NCBI RefSeq assembly: GCF_004361815.1
Contig: NZ_SNWA01000001.1
Location: 248,001 to 312,000, forward strand
Direction of reading: 5' to 3'
DNA: 64,000 nt
From: Paraburkholderia sp. BL10I2N1
GTDB taxonomy: Bacteria > Pseudomonadota > Gammaproteobacteria > Burkholderiales > Burkholderiaceae
The notes under the pieces were generated by a model that did no database searches, had not been told where the DNA came from, and worked only from the letters and a program-made list of their open reading frames with translations. Numbering within the stretch: position 1 is the stretch's first letter; the number at the start of each line of letters is the position of its first letter. Below, piece by piece: positions 9,066 through 18,506 of the stretch. Both the position numbers and the translations under genes were made by a program.

Positions 9066-10646
9066 TTAGCCGTGGCCGAGCCGGCCGTCGCGCACCCGCC
9101 AGAGATCGAGCGGGTTGTCGTCTTGCAGCGCGGGCGGCAGCAGTTCCGCAGGTAGATCCTGATAGCAAACCGGCCGCAGAAAACGCTCGATCGCCGTCGC
9201 GCCGACCGATGTCGTGCGCGGATCGGACGTCGCCGGGAACGGCCCGCCATGCACCATCGCATGCGACACCTCGACGCCGGTCGGATAGCCGTTCGCGAGA
9301 ATCCGTCCCGCCTTGCGTTCGAGCGTCGGCAGCAGGCGCCGCGCGAGCGCGACGTCGTCCGCCTCGACGTGCAGCGTCGCCGTGAGCTGCCCTTCGACGT
9401 GCTCCGCGAGCGCGATCATCTCGTCGACGTTCTTGCAGGTCACGATCAGCGACGTCGGCCCGAAGATCTCGTCCTCGAGTTGCGGGTCCGACACGAACGC
9501 TTGCTGGGTCGTCGCGAACAACGCCGGGCACGCGGCGCTCTTCGCGTCCGTGTCGGCGCCGCGCGCGAGAGCACGCACGTCCGCGCCCGCCCCACGCTTG
9601 GCGATGCCGTTCGCATACGCGGCCGCAATGCCGGCGGTCAGCATCGTCTGCGCGCCCTTCTGCCCGAGCGCCTGGGCGGCCGCATCCACGAACGCCTGCG
9701 TATCCGGCCCGTCGAGCACGACGACGAGCCCCGGATTCGTGCAGAACTGCCCGACGCCGAGCGTCAGCGAATCGACGAACCCGCGCGCGATCTCCGCGCC
9801 GCGCTTCGCGAGCGCGCCCGGCAGCACGAAGAACGGATTGATGCTGCTCATCTCCGCATACACCGGAATCGGCTCACGACGCTTCGCGGCGATGTCCATC
9901 AGCGCGAGGCCGCCGCCGCGCGAGCCGGTGAAGCCGACCGCCTTGATCGCCGGATGCGCGACGAGCGCCCCGCCGATCGCGTTGCCCGCGCCGATCGCGA
10001 GCGAGAACGTGCCTTCCGGCAGCCCGCACGCGCGCACCGCCTGCTGGATCGCGCGCCCGACGAGCTCCGACGTGCCGAGATGCGCGGGATGCGCCTTCAC
10101 GACGACCGGGCACCCGGCCGCGAACGCGGATGCGGTATCGCCGCCCGCGACCGAGAACGCAAGCGGGAAATTGCTCGCGCCGAACACCGCGACCGGCCCG
10201 ACCGGAACCTTCTGCAGACGCAGATCCGCACGCGGCAGCGGCTTGCGCTCGGGCTGCGCGGAATCGATCGTCGCGGCGAGCCAGCGCCCGTCGCGCACGT
10301 GCGACGCAAAGAGCCGCAATTGCCCGATCGTCCGCCCGCGCTCGCCTTCGAGCCGCGCGACCGGCAGCGCCGATTCCTGATGCGCGCGCTCGATCAGCGC
10401 GTCGCCGAGCGCGAGAATGTTCTCGGCGATCGTCTCGAGAAAGCGCGCGCGCGTTTCGAACGGCGCCGCCCGGAACATATCGAACGCCGCGTGCGCGAGC
10501 CAGCACGCGCGATCGACGTCGTCCGCGCTGCTCTCCCCAAACGGCGGCTCGAGCGCCGTGCCGCGCGCCGGGTCGAACGCGAACATCGTCCCTGCCGCGC
10601 CGCGTACCGACGCGCCGCCAATCAACATCTCTCCGGTGATCTGCAT
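9066..10646 (-). CDS. Aldehyde dehydrogenase, ketoglutarate-semialdehyde type
   Basis: NAD(P)+-dependent aldehyde dehydrogenase of about 526 residues, in the branch that oxidises 2,5-dioxopentanoate (alpha-ketoglutarate semialdehyde) to 2-oxoglutarate. Seen: [32 protein letters not shown] (cofactor region), [11 protein letters not shown], the catalytic glutamate region YAEMSSINP, and the catalytic cysteine in [10 protein letters not shown]. Last gene of the sugar-acid operon, matching the last step of the non-phosphorylative route. The second of two adjacent ATGs is chosen (AGGA 5 bases upstream); it overlaps the stop of the preceding amidohydrolase. Confidence 0.9.
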   Translation of the reverse strand: MQITGEMLIGGASVRGAAGTMFAFDPARGTALEPPFGESSADDVDRACWLAHAAFDMFRAAPFETRARFLETIAENILALGDALIERAHQESALPVARLEGERGRTIGQLRLFASHVRDGRWLAATIDSAQPERKPLPRADLRLQKVPVGPVAVFGASNFPLAFSVAGGDTASAFAAGCPVVVKAHPAHLGTSELVGRAIQQAVRACGLPEGTFSLAIGAGNAIGGALVAHPAIKAVGFTGSRGGGLALMDIAAKRREPIPVYAEMSSINPFFVLPGALAKRGAEIARGFVDSLTLGVGQFCTNPGLVVVLDGPDTQAFVDAAAQALGQKGAQTMLTAGIAAAYANGIAKRGAGADVRALARGADTDAKSAACPALFATTQQAFVSDPQLEDEIFGPTSLIVTCKNVDEMIALAEHVEGQLTATLHVEADDVALARRLLPTLERKAGRILANGYPTGVEVSHAMVHGGPFPATSDPRTTSVGATAIERFLRPVCYQDLPAELLPPALQDDNPLDLWRVRDGRLGHG

Positions 10647-11644
10647 CATCGTCCTGTCTGTGTGCCCAGTTTGCGAGGTTCGTCGAGATCGATCCGGTAG
10701 ATCCGGATCGCGTTGTCATGCCAGATCGCGCGGCGTGCCGCGTCGCTCAGCTGCCGGTCCGCCATCGCGGCCGCGAACGTCCGCACCAGCGCCGGATACG
10801 CGATCCGCAATCCGGCGACCGGGAAGTTGCTCGCGAACATGCTGCGCTCGGCGCCGAAGATCGCGACCGCGTCGCCGATGATGCGGCGATTCTCCGCGTC
10901 GTTCCATGCGGCGTCGCGCAGCCCGAATTCGGACAGCTTCACCGACACGCGCGGCTGCTCGGCGAGCGCCTCCATCCCGCGCCGCCAGCGCGCGAGGCCT
11001 GTGTCCGAACGGTCCCACGGCAGCCCCGCGTGTTCGAGCACGACGTCGACGGCTGGCGCATCGGCGAGCCGCGCGGCCGTTTCGTCGAGATGCCAGAACG
11101 GCACGCGCAGATCCCAGCGCAGCCCATGCGCGGCGAGCCGTTCGAGCGCGCGGGGCCAGCGCGGGTCGCTCAGCGCGCCAGGGCCGTCGACCGTGGCGTC
11201 CGGCGTCGCCGACGTGCGCGGCTTGAAGCGCACGCCGCGCACGAGCGGATACGCGGCCTGCTCAGCGAGGCGCTCGTCGGCATCGTCGGCGAGCAGGTCG
11301 ACCCACGCGACGACGGCCGACGGAATCGGATGACGCGCCGCGACGTCATGCAGCCAGCGCGTTTCCGCGAGCGCGTCGTCGCGCAGGCACTCCGCCTCGA
11401 CGTGCACACTCGCGACGACCGGCGCGCCGCCGGCCGCGCGCCGGAATTCGTCGACGCCGAAGTCGTTGCACAGGTCCACGTAATCGCCGAGGATGAAGTG
11501 CTCGGGATCGTACGCGCCCTGCAGCCATGGATAGCGGACTTCGCCGTTCAGGCGCCACAAGTGATGGTGCGCGTCGACGATCGCATCGGGCAGCGCGAGC
11601 GCCGCGTCGTCCGCGCGCGGATCAGCGACCGCCTGCGAGCACAT
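10646..11644 (-). CDS. Amidohydrolase-2 family protein, probable sugar-lactone hydrolase
   Basis: Metal-dependent TIM-barrel hydrolase of the amidohydrolase-2 (COG3618) group, about 332 residues. Metal motif DAHHHLW near the N-terminus, VHVEAE, VLEHAG and a late [10 protein letters not shown] match the family that includes L-fuconolactone and L-rhamnonolactone hydrolases. In this operon it would open the aldonolactone ahead of the dehydratase. The ATG at 11644 lies within the end of the preceding gene (23-base overlap). An upstream TTG at 11686 is less likely. Confidence 0.86.
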   Translation of the reverse strand: MCSQAVADPRADDAALALPDAIVDAHHHLWRLNGEVRYPWLQGAYDPEHFILGDYVDLCNDFGVDEFRRAAGGAPVVASVHVEAECLRDDALAETRWLHDVAARHPIPSAVVAWVDLLADDADERLAEQAAYPLVRGVRFKPRTSATPDATVDGPGALSDPRWPRALERLAAHGLRWDLRVPFWHLDETAARLADAPAVDVVLEHAGLPWDRSDTGLARWRRGMEALAEQPRVSVKLSEFGLRDAAWNDAENRRIIGDAVAIFGAERSMFASNFPVAGLRIAYPALVRTFAAAMADRQLSDAARRAIWHDNAIRIYRIDLDEPRKLGTQTGR

Positions 11645-12569
11645 AGGAGGCGTCCGGCTCGCGCAGCGTCGGCATCTCGTTGACAAAGCACCACGCAGTC
11701 AGGTCGAGCTCGCGCACGTGATCGTCCTGGAACGACACGTACGCGGCGGGCCGCGACGGATGGAACGACAGCGCGGTCGGATTCGCCGGCAACGCGATGC
11801 GCTCGATTTCCTCGAGCCGCTCCGCGTCGAATACCGAGATCGACTGCTCGCCCGAATTCGTCAGCAGCAGCAGGTCGCGGCCGTCGACCGAACTCGTCCG
11901 GTAAATGCGGTTCGGATCGCTGCGCGTCTTCACGCGGCGGCCGCAGGTCATCGTCGCGGTGTCGATCGCGACGAGCGTGTCGTCGCCGCGGTTCGCGACG
12001 AAGAGCGTCTTCTCGTCGCTCGACAGAGCGTTGCCTTCGGGGCGCGGCCCCGGCATCACCGCGCGCGGCGTCACCGTCGCATCGCGCGGATCGAACCGCG
12101 TGACCGTGTTCGACAGCAGATGCACGCCGTATGCGCGGCTCGCGTCGCGCGTCAACGTGACGAGGTGCGTCTTCACACCTCCGGACGGCACCGCCATGTT
12201 CGGCACAGTCTGCTCGCGCGGACGATCGAACACGAGCAGCATGTCGCTTGCCTCGCTCATCGCGTACAGGCGCCCGTCGGCGTCGCTCGCCATCCCGTGT
12301 GGCCGGTAGTACGGCCAAAGGTCGAGCATCCGCGTGAGTTTGCGCTCGTGCAGATCGATCTCGGCGATCCGGTGATCGCCGTCCTGGCCGCGCGTCCACG
12401 CGGTTTCGATCCCGAAGATGCCAACGTACGCGAAGCGGCGCTCCGCGTCGACGGTGAACTCGTGCGGGAAGCTCGGCAGCACGATGTGCTTGAGCGCCGC
12501 CTTCGTCTCGAGATCGTAGAAGCTGAAGGTATGGGCGCATTTCTGCACCAGCAGCAGGATGTGGTTCAT
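11622..12569 (-). CDS. YncE-like beta-propeller protein, possibly lactonase-related
   Basis: Protein of 315 residues with repeated beta-propeller blades (HEFTVDAERRFAYVGIFG, RPHGMASDADGRLYAMSEAS, GNALSSDEKTLFVANRGDDT, ALSFHPSRPAAYVSFQDDH), like YncE or 6-phosphogluconolactonase-type folds. There is no signal peptide, so it is likely cytoplasmic. Start 12569 has GGAG 8 bases upstream; the frame is open to 12647. Within the sugar-acid operon it could be a second lactonase or a sugar-binding protein; no catalytic residue can be assigned. Confidence 0.8.
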   Translation of the reverse strand: MNHILLLVQKCAHTFSFYDLETKAALKHIVLPSFPHEFTVDAERRFAYVGIFGIETAWTRGQDGDHRIAEIDLHERKLTRMLDLWPYYRPHGMASDADGRLYAMSEASDMLLVFDRPREQTVPNMAVPSGGVKTHLVTLTRDASRAYGVHLLSNTVTRFDPRDATVTPRAVMPGPRPEGNALSSDEKTLFVANRGDDTLVAIDTATMTCGRRVKTRSDPNRIYRTSSVDGRDLLLLTNSGEQSISVFDAERLEEIERIALPANPTALSFHPSRPAAYVSFQDDHVRELDLTAWCFVNEMPTLREPDASYVLAGGR

Positions 12570-12662
12570 CGTGAATCTCCGTCCTTCGAGGTTTCGCCGC
12601 GGCACGCATGTCGCGACGCGGCGAGTGTGGGTTCGTTGCGTGCGCAACCGTCAGTCGGTTTC

Positions 12663-13955
12663 TCAGTCCTCGCAGCGCTTCGGCAGCGTCAGCGCGAGCA
12701 GGCCGGCCACCGCGAGCGTGACCGCGAGGCTGTACACGCCGGCCGCCGAGCTCACGTGCTGGGTCAGCACACCGACCGCGTACGGGCCGCAGAAGCCGCC
12801 GAGGTTGCCGAGCGCGTTAATCAGGCCGCGCGCACTGCCGGCGGTCTCAGGGCTGCAGAGCTTCGGCGGAATCGCCCAGAACACGCCGGCTGCCGCCTGC
12901 AGGAAGAAGCCGCAGCCGATCAGGAACGCGAACGACACGAGCATCGTCTCGTGCGTCAGCACCGACAGCGTGAGGCATGCGGCGAAGCCGACGAGCGGCA
13001 GCAGCACGAACAGGCGGCGCTTGCCGGTCCGGTCGGACAGATACGACGTCGCGAACATGCCGACCATCATCGCGATGTAAGGCAGCATCGCGAGCAGGCC
13101 GATATTGCCCATCCCGGTGTGCGTGAGGTTCTTCAGCAGCGTCGGCAACCACATCGTGTAGCCGTAGATGCCGACCTGGTAGCAGAAGTTGATCGCGATC
13201 AGCAGCCAGATCGTCGGGTTGCGCATCATCGCGCCGAACGAGGCCGCGTCCGGCGTGCCCGACGCGCGCTTGCGCTCCTGCTCTTCGCGCAGCGCGTCGA
13301 GGATGTACGCCTTCTCGCGCGGCGATACCCAGCGCGCGGTCTTCGGGCCGTCGTCGGCGAACAGCATCCAGACGATCAGGAACAGCAGCGACAGCACGCC
13401 CGTGCTGAAGAACAGGTGGCGCCAGTCGTACGCGGCGAGGATGTAGCCGGACAGCGGCGCGGTGATCATCCCGGCGAGCGGCACGAACATGATGACCATC
13501 GCGTTCGCGCGCCCGCGTTCGCGATCGGGGAACCAGTTGCTGACCATCGTCAGCACGACGGGCAGCATCCCGCCTTCGGCGACGCCGAGCAGGAAGCGCA
13601 GCGTCAGCAGCTCCCACGTATGCGTGACGAGGCCGGTCAGCCCCGACAGCGCGGCCCAGCTGATGAGCGACCACGCGATGAATTTCTTGCCGCTGCCGAG
13701 CGCCGCGCGCTTGCCGCCGGGAATCTGGAGGAACAGGTAGCCGAAGAAGAAGATCCCGCCGGCCAGACCGGCCATCGTCGCGTCCATGCCGAGATCGGCG
13801 TTCATCCCGCCCGGCATCGCGAACGCGATGTTCACGCGATCCATGTAAGAGATGATGCACGCGAGCAGCAGCGGCGGAATCACGCGCAGCCAGCGGCGGC
13901 GTGGAATGGCTTCGCCGGCGTCGTAAGCCGGGTTGGCCGGGGTCAGCATGGTCAT
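12663..13955 (-). CDS. MFS transporter, ACS (anion:cation symporter) family
   Basis: Twelve-helix inner-membrane symporter of 430 residues. Family features are SYMDRVNIAFAMPGGMNADLG in helix 1 (a D-R-x-N pattern typical of ACS carriers of hexuronates, glucarate and similar acids), FLLGVAEGGMLPVVLTMVSNWFPDRERGRANA, and LSDRTGKRRLF in the second half. It would import the sugar acid degraded by its neighbours. GGAG lies 5 bases before the ATG. It is separated from the upstream aldolase-fold gene by 195 bases containing three hairpins. Confidence 0.92.
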   Translation of the reverse strand: MTMLTPANPAYDAGEAIPRRRWLRVIPPLLLACIISYMDRVNIAFAMPGGMNADLGMDATMAGLAGGIFFFGYLFLQIPGGKRAALGSGKKFIAWSLISWAALSGLTGLVTHTWELLTLRFLLGVAEGGMLPVVLTMVSNWFPDRERGRANAMVIMFVPLAGMITAPLSGYILAAYDWRHLFFSTGVLSLLFLIVWMLFADDGPKTARWVSPREKAYILDALREEQERKRASGTPDAASFGAMMRNPTIWLLIAINFCYQVGIYGYTMWLPTLLKNLTHTGMGNIGLLAMLPYIAMMVGMFATSYLSDRTGKRRLFVLLPLVGFAACLTLSVLTHETMLVSFAFLIGCGFFLQAAAGVFWAIPPKLCSPETAGSARGLINALGNLGGFCGPYAVGVLTQHVSSAAGVYSLAVTLAVAGLLALTLPKRCED

Positions 13956-14045
13956 GATGTCTCCAGTTTTGGTGGTCGGCAGCGACGGACTTCTGATGGA
14001 CCGCCTGTCACGCCGTGACGAACCGGCGCAGGGCCGGCCGCCGGC

Positions 14046-14124
14046 GCGGAACGCACGTGCGTTCCGCCTCTGCGCGGACGCCTGCCCGTCCGCGCGGCAA
14101 ACGCGGTTCGCACATGGAACCGCG
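14046..14124. repeat. Three consecutive stem-loops inside the sugar-acid operon
   Basis: Three separate inverted repeats: 14046-14067 (22 bases, core CGGAACGCACGTGCGTTCCG, perfect palindrome), 14072-14080 with 14087-14095 (GCGCGGACG arms), and 14102-14109 with 14117-14124 (CGCGGTTC arms). They sit between the DHDPS-fold gene and the MFS gene, which are read right to left. No T-run follows, so they look more like mRNA-processing or stability elements, or a partial attenuator, than a Rho-independent terminator. Confidence 0.7.
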
Positions 14125-14150
14125 AAACGCGTGCCGCGCGCGAACGGACC

Positions 14151-15068
14151 TCAGCGGCCCCAGCGCAGCACGAGCGGATCGAGCCGGCGCGCGGCGTCGA
14201 GCAGCCCAGCGCGAACCTGCGGATGCAGCTCGGGCCACGGCGCGCGCGCCTTGTCGCACGCGATCACGCCGCCTTCCTTCAACAGCGCCTTCGCGGTCAG
14301 AAAGCCTGCCTGGCGGTTCTCGTAGTTGATCAGCGGCAGCCAGCGCGCGTACTGCGCGACCGCTTCGTCGCGCTTGCCCGCGAAGTACGCGTCGGTGATC
14401 TGGCGAATCCCGTCCGGATAGCCGCCGCCCGTCATCGCGCCGGTCGCGCCCGCGTCGAGATCGGCGAGCAGCGTGATCCCCTCCTCGCCGTCCCACGGGC
14501 CTTCGATCGCCTCGCCGCCGAGCGCGATAAGCTCGCGCAGTTTCGACGCGGCACCCGCGGTCTCGATCTTGAAGTACGACAAGGCCTCGATCTGGCGCGC
14601 GAGCTTTGCGAGGAACGGAGCGGACAGTGTCGTGCCGCTCGCGGGCGCGTCCTGGATCATCAGCGGGATGTCGAGGCCGTCGGTCACTTCCTCGAAGAAC
14701 GCCTGGATCTGCGCTTCGGACACGCGGAACGTCGCGCCGTGATATGGCGGCATCACCATCACCATCGCGGCGCCCAGCGCCTGCGCGTGACGATTGCGCT
14801 CCGCGCAGATCCGCGCGCTGAAGTGCGACGTCGTGACGATCACCGGCACGCGGCCGGCGACGTGCTCGAGCGTCGTGCGCGTGATCAGTTCGCGCTCATC
14901 GTCGCCGAGCGCGAACTGCTCCGAATAGTTCGCGTGGATGCAGATCCCCTGCGAGCCCGCGTCGATCATGAAGTCGAGGCAGCGGCGCTGGCCGTCGAGG
15001 TCGAGCGCGCCGTCCTCGGTGAAGATCGTCGGCGCGACTGGGAACACGCCTTGGTAACGAGCTTTCAT
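14151..15068 (-). CDS. Dihydrodipicolinate synthase-family lyase/dehydratase
   Basis: Class I aldolase-fold enzyme of 305 residues. The Schiff-base lysine is in ALSYFKIET, with MPPYHG and the glycine-rich GATGAMTGGGYPDG region also seen. In the non-phosphorylative aldonate pathway such enzymes either dehydrate 2-keto-3-deoxy-pentonate to 2-oxoglutarate semialdehyde or split 2-keto-3-deoxy acids. The semialdehyde dehydrogenase in the same operon favours the dehydratase role (inference). The ATG follows the stop of the enolase gene by 2 bases and has GGAG 5 bases upstream, so the two are coupled. Confidence 0.88.
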   Translation of the reverse strand: MKARYQGVFPVAPTIFTEDGALDLDGQRRCLDFMIDAGSQGICIHANYSEQFALGDDERELITRTTLEHVAGRVPVIVTTSHFSARICAERNRHAQALGAAMVMVMPPYHGATFRVSEAQIQAFFEEVTDGLDIPLMIQDAPASGTTLSAPFLAKLARQIEALSYFKIETAGAASKLRELIALGGEAIEGPWDGEEGITLLADLDAGATGAMTGGGYPDGIRQITDAYFAGKRDEAVAQYARWLPLINYENRQAGFLTAKALLKEGGVIACDKARAPWPELHPQVRAGLLDAARRLDPLVLRWGR

Positions 15069-15070
15069 GA

Positions 15071-16243
15071 TCACTCCACGATCTCGAACTGGTCGAGGAA
15101 CTCGGTCTTCAGCGTGAGGCCGAGACCCGGCACGTCGTCGCGCAACTGCAGGTAGCCGTTCTCGGCGACCGGCTCGCCGTCGAAGATGTAGTAGAACAGC
15201 TCGTTGCCGACCTCGACGTCGAACATCGGGAAGTACTCGCTCATCGGCGACGCGAGCGTGCTCATCGTCAGATGATAGTTGTGCATCTGGCCCGCATGCG
15301 GGATCACCGGCACGCTGTACGCTTCGCACAGCGCGTTGATCTTGTGCGCCATCGTGATGCCGCCGACGCGGTTCGTGTCGTACTGGACCACCGACACCGC
15401 CTTGCGGTCGAGCAGCTGCTTGAAGCCGTACAGCGTGAACTCGTGCTCGCCGCCCGAGATCGGGATGCTCGTCAGCTGGTTCAGCTCCGCGTAGCCGTCC
15501 ATGTCGTCGGCGATCACTGGCTCTTCCAGCCAGCGCGGCTGATACTTCTCGAGCTTCGGCAGAATCCGCTTCGCATACTCGAGGTTCCAGCCCATGTAGC
15601 ACTCGAGCATCAGGTCGTTGTCGTAGCCGATCACTTCACGGACCGCGGCGACCGACTTCAGGTTCTCGACGACGCCCTGCTGCCCGTGCGCGGGCCCGTA
15701 GCCGAAGCGCATCTTGAATGCTCGGAAGCCCTGGTCGAGGAATTTCTGCGCCTCGGCCTGCATTTCCTTGAGGTCGGTGCGATAGAGCTTCGAGTAGTAG
15801 CACGGAATCTTCTCCTTCGTGCGGCCGCCGAGCAGCTTGAAGACCGGCTTGCCAACGCTCTTGCCGAGGATGTCCCAGATCGCGATGTCGACGCCCGAGA
15901 TCGCGGCCATCCCGATCCCCTTGCGCCCCCATGCGTGCGTCGCGCGGTACATCCGCTGGTTCAGGTACTCGTAGTCCCACGGGTCCTGGCCGATCACGAG
16001 CGGCGCGAGGTACTGGTCGATGATCACCTTCGCGACCTGCGGCGCGAGCGCGACGTTGCCGTAGCCGACAGTCCCGTCGTCGGTCTCGACTTCGATGACC
16101 GTCCACGAATGGAAGCGGAACGTGCTCATCGTTTCCTGCGGCGCGTACAGCAGGTCCATCGCATTCGCGCAGAAATTGCCCTGCGGCGGCACGGTCTTGC
16201 CCTTCCATTGGAATACGCGGGCGCGGACGGACTTGATCTTCAT
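15071..16243 (-). CDS. Enolase-superfamily sugar-acid dehydratase, L-rhamnonate dehydratase-like
   Basis: Mandelate-racemase-group dehydratase of 390 residues that removes water from an aldonate to give a 2-keto-3-deoxy acid. Seen: the capping domain, [10 protein letters not shown], metal-ligand stretches LECYMGW, WLEEPV and SGGEHEFT, and the general-base histidine in [12 protein letters not shown]. The [12 protein letters not shown] and SEYFPMF features resemble the rhamnonate dehydratase subgroup, but the substrate is not proven. AGGAG lies 8 bases before the ATG. Second structural gene of the operon. Confidence 0.88.
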   Translation of the reverse strand: MKIKSVRARVFQWKGKTVPPQGNFCANAMDLLYAPQETMSTFRFHSWTVIEVETDDGTVGYGNVALAPQVAKVIIDQYLAPLVIGQDPWDYEYLNQRMYRATHAWGRKGIGMAAISGVDIAIWDILGKSVGKPVFKLLGGRTKEKIPCYYSKLYRTDLKEMQAEAQKFLDQGFRAFKMRFGYGPAHGQQGVVENLKSVAAVREVIGYDNDLMLECYMGWNLEYAKRILPKLEKYQPRWLEEPVIADDMDGYAELNQLTSIPISGGEHEFTLYGFKQLLDRKAVSVVQYDTNRVGGITMAHKINALCEAYSVPVIPHAGQMHNYHLTMSTLASPMSEYFPMFDVEVGNELFYYIFDGEPVAENGYLQLRDDVPGLGLTLKTEFLDQFEIVE

Positions 16244-16309
16244 TGCGGTGTCTCCTGAGATTCGATGTGTTTTGATGTGTCGTGAAGCGCGCGAGCGGCC
16301 GGGCGACCG

Positions 16310-17356
16310 TTACGCGGAAATCGTCTGCTGCCGGCGCGCGGCGCCCATCCGGCAGGCGATCTGCAAGGCCTGCCAGGTCGCGCCGACGTCGGCGGTGCCG
16401 CGGCCCGCGATGTCATACGCAGTGCCGTGCGCGGGCGTCGTGATCGGCACGGGCAGCCCGCCCTGCACGGTCACGCCGCGCGAGAAACCGAGCAGCTTGA
16501 TCGCGATCTGCCCCTGGTCGTGGTACATCGTGACGATCGCCTGGTAATCGCCGGCCTGCGCCTTCAGGAAGATCGTGTCGGCGGGGAACGGGCCGTGGAA
16601 CGGCGCGTCGGTCGGCCAGTCGCGCGCCTGCAGCTTCGTCACCGCGGGCTCGATGATGTCGATCTCTTCGCGGCCGCAGCTGCCGCCGTCGCCGCCGTGC
16701 GGATTGAACGCGGCGATCGCGATCTTTGGCGCCGCGATGCCGTTCGCGAGCAGCGACCGGTAGATCAACTCCGAAGCCTGCTCGATCCGCTCGACGCTCA
16801 GGTAGCCCGGCGCGTCCTTCAGTGGCACGTGCGACGAGATGCGCGACGTCCACAGCTCGCCGAGGGTGTTGAATTCGCAGAAGTAGCCGGTCACGCCGAG
16901 GTATTCGGCGAAGTGGTGGAGCTCGTCCTCGTGCTTCAGGCCGCCGAGCTTCATCGCGTGCTTGTTCAGCGGCGCGAAGCAGATCGCGTCGACCTCGCCG
17001 GCGAGCGTGGCGTCCATGCACAGGTTCAGCACGGTCAGCACCGAGTGGCCGCCGGCCGCGCAGACCTCGCCGACCTTCACTTGTGCCGGGTCGATCGTGT
17101 CGACTTCGACGAACGCGGGACGCGCGATCGACGGCCGGTTGCGCGCGGCGGCGAGCGACGCGATCGGCTCGACGTCGACTTGCACGCCGGCGACGCGCTG
17201 GCCGGCTTCCCACAGCCAGCGGTCGCCGATCAGCACCAGGTTCGCGCGGGACGTCGCGTCGGGGCGCGCGAGCAGCTTCGCGATCAGCTCGGCACCGATG
17301 CCAGCGGGATCGCCGAGCGTCAGCGCGACGACGGGCAAGGTCGACGGGGCCGTCAT
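16310..17356 (-). CDS. PdxA-family dehydrogenase (4-hydroxythreonine-4-phosphate dehydrogenase-like, PdxA2 type)
   Basis: NAD-dependent dehydrogenase of 348 residues from the PdxA family. Family marks are LTLGDPAGIGAELIAK at the N-terminus, ICFAPLNKHAMKLGG, AAFNPHGGDGG, ADTIFLKA and VTMYHDQGQIAIKLLGF. The catabolic setting suggests the PdxA2 branch, which acts on sugar-acid intermediates, rather than vitamin B6 synthesis (inference). First structural gene of the operon. Its ATG overlaps the TGA of an 18-codon leader ORF, with GGAG 7 bases upstream. Confidence 0.9.
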   Translation of the reverse strand: MTAPSTLPVVALTLGDPAGIGAELIAKLLARPDATSRANLVLIGDRWLWEAGQRVAGVQVDVEPIASLAAARNRPSIARPAFVEVDTIDPAQVKVGEVCAAGGHSVLTVLNLCMDATLAGEVDAICFAPLNKHAMKLGGLKHEDELHHFAEYLGVTGYFCEFNTLGELWTSRISSHVPLKDAPGYLSVERIEQASELIYRSLLANGIAAPKIAIAAFNPHGGDGGSCGREEIDIIEPAVTKLQARDWPTDAPFHGPFPADTIFLKAQAGDYQAIVTMYHDQGQIAIKLLGFSRGVTVQGGLPVPITTPAHGTAYDIAGRGTADVGATWQALQIACRMGAARRQQTISA

Positions 17357-17409
17357 GCCGGTTCTCCTGCGGGCGCCGCGCGGTGCGCGACCGTTGAATT
17401 CGTCTGCAT
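17353..17409 (-). CDS. 18-residue leader ORF coupled to the pdxA-like gene
   Basis: On the minus strand a GGAG sits 7 bases before an ATG at 17409. This opens an 18-codon frame (MQTNSTVAHRAAPAGEPA) whose TGA overlaps the ATG of the pdxA-like gene (ATGA). The pdxA ribosome site lies inside the leader. It looks like a translationally coupled upstream ORF that could tune expression of the whole operon. No homologue is known to me; the alternative is chance. Confidence 0.5.
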   Translation of the reverse strand: MQTNSTVAHRAAPAGEPA

Positions 17410-17528
17410 AATGTGTCTCCGTTTTCGCCGGAATCCGGCTGTTCCTGATATGGGGTTCATGCTAGGTAGACGGACCCCGCCCGTAAATTGAAAACTCTTG
17501 ATGAATCGATAACCTGAGGTAATCAAAT
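17410..17528. promoter_or_regulatory. Divergent promoter region of sugar-acid operon and its LysR gene
   Basis: A 119-base gap between the leader ORF and the LysR gene. It has an AT-richer patch with dyad-like sequence (TTGAAAACTCTTGATGAATC, near 17488-17507), the usual place for a LysR binding site. GAGGT lies about 9 bases before the LysR ATG. Assignment as operator rests on context. Confidence 0.55.
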
Positions 17529-18506
17529 ATGGGCTCGATCGACAAACGCGACTCGACGCCGCAGCTGCTGAACCGGCTGCGGATGCGTCAGATCGCGCTG
17601 TTGCTCGCAGTCGACGAATGCTCGACGCTGCACGCGGCGGCCGACCGGCTCGGCCTCACGCAGCCGGCCGCGACAAAGATGCTGCACGAACTCGAGAACG
17701 CGCTCGGTCAGCGGCTGTTCGATCGCGTCGGGCGCGGCCTCGTGTTGAATCCGGCCGGCGAGCGCGTGCTCGGCTACTTTCGCGGGATCCGGGGCAGCAT
17801 GGAGGCGCTGAACCGCGAGCTCGCGGAGCTGCAGCTCGGCAGCGCCGGGCGGCTCGCGATCGGCAGCATCATGGCCGCGTCGCCGGGGCGGCTCACCGAG
17901 GCGCTCGTGCAGCTGAAGGCGCGCTATCCGCTGCTCGCGATCGACATCGCGGTCGACACCAGCGACCGGCTGATGCCGCAATTGCAGGAAGGCGTGCTCG
18001 AGGTCGTGATCGGCCGCGACGCCGGCAGCGACTGCGTGTTCCGCGCGGTCGACGACGAGGCGCTCGCGGTCGTCTCCGGCCGCAACCATCCGCTCGCGGG
18101 CGCGGGGCCGGTCGGGTTCGACGCGCTGCTCGAGTATCCGTGGATCCTGCAGCCGGGCGGCAGCCCGGCGCGCGAGGTCATCGAGGGCGAGTTCCGGATG
18201 CATCACGAGCCGATGCCGCGCGGGCTGATCGAGACCGGCTCGATGCTGACGACGATGAACCTCGTCGACCGCTCGCAGATGCTCGGCGTGATCCCGCTGA
18301 CGGTCGCGCAGCGCAACGTGGAGCACGGGCTCGTCGCGATCGTCGACTACACGCTTGCGCAGAAGCTGCCGTCGTACGGCAGCCTCGTCCGGCGCGACCG
18401 GCCGCTCAGCATCCCCGCGCGGCAGTTCCTCACGCTGTTCCATCACGAGGACGACGGCGAGCAGCCAGGCGGTCAGTTGTCCGGCGTCGACACCAGCAGC
18501 ACGTAA
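17529..18506 (+). CDS. LysR-family regulator of the sugar-acid operon
   Basis: Regulator of 325 residues. The helix-turn-helix (LHAAADRLGLTQPAATKMLHELE) and the overall pattern (LRMRQIALLLAVDECSTLHAAADRLG) match the GbpR/galactose-binding-protein regulator branch of LysR. The effector domain begins near GRLAIGSIMAASPGRLTEAL. It is transcribed away from the catabolic operon, so it probably responds to a sugar acid or its keto derivative. Its last 30 bases are overlapped by an opposing ORF fragment. Confidence 0.93.
   Translation: MGSIDKRDSTPQLLNRLRMRQIALLLAVDECSTLHAAADRLGLTQPAATKMLHELENALGQRLFDRVGRGLVLNPAGERVLGYFRGIRGSMEALNRELAELQLGSAGRLAIGSIMAASPGRLTEALVQLKARYPLLAIDIAVDTSDRLMPQLQEGVLEVVIGRDAGSDCVFRAVDDEALAVVSGRNHPLAGAGPVGFDALLEYPWILQPGGSPAREVIEGEFRMHHEPMPRGLIETGSMLTTMNLVDRSQMLGVIPLTVAQRNVEHGLVAIVDYTLAQKLPSYGSLVRRDRPLSIPARQFLTLFHHEDDGEQPGGQLSGVDTSST

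Noticed and set aside
9249..10700. 483-codon plus-strand ORF opposite the aldehyde dehydrogenase
   Set aside because: Composition dominated by Arg/Glu and no family features; the real gene is on the minus strand.
11718..14018. 766-codon plus-strand ORF across the sugar-acid operon
   Set aside because: Arg/His/Gln-rich translation spanning two minus-strand genes and a gap; a typical GC-rich antisense artefact.
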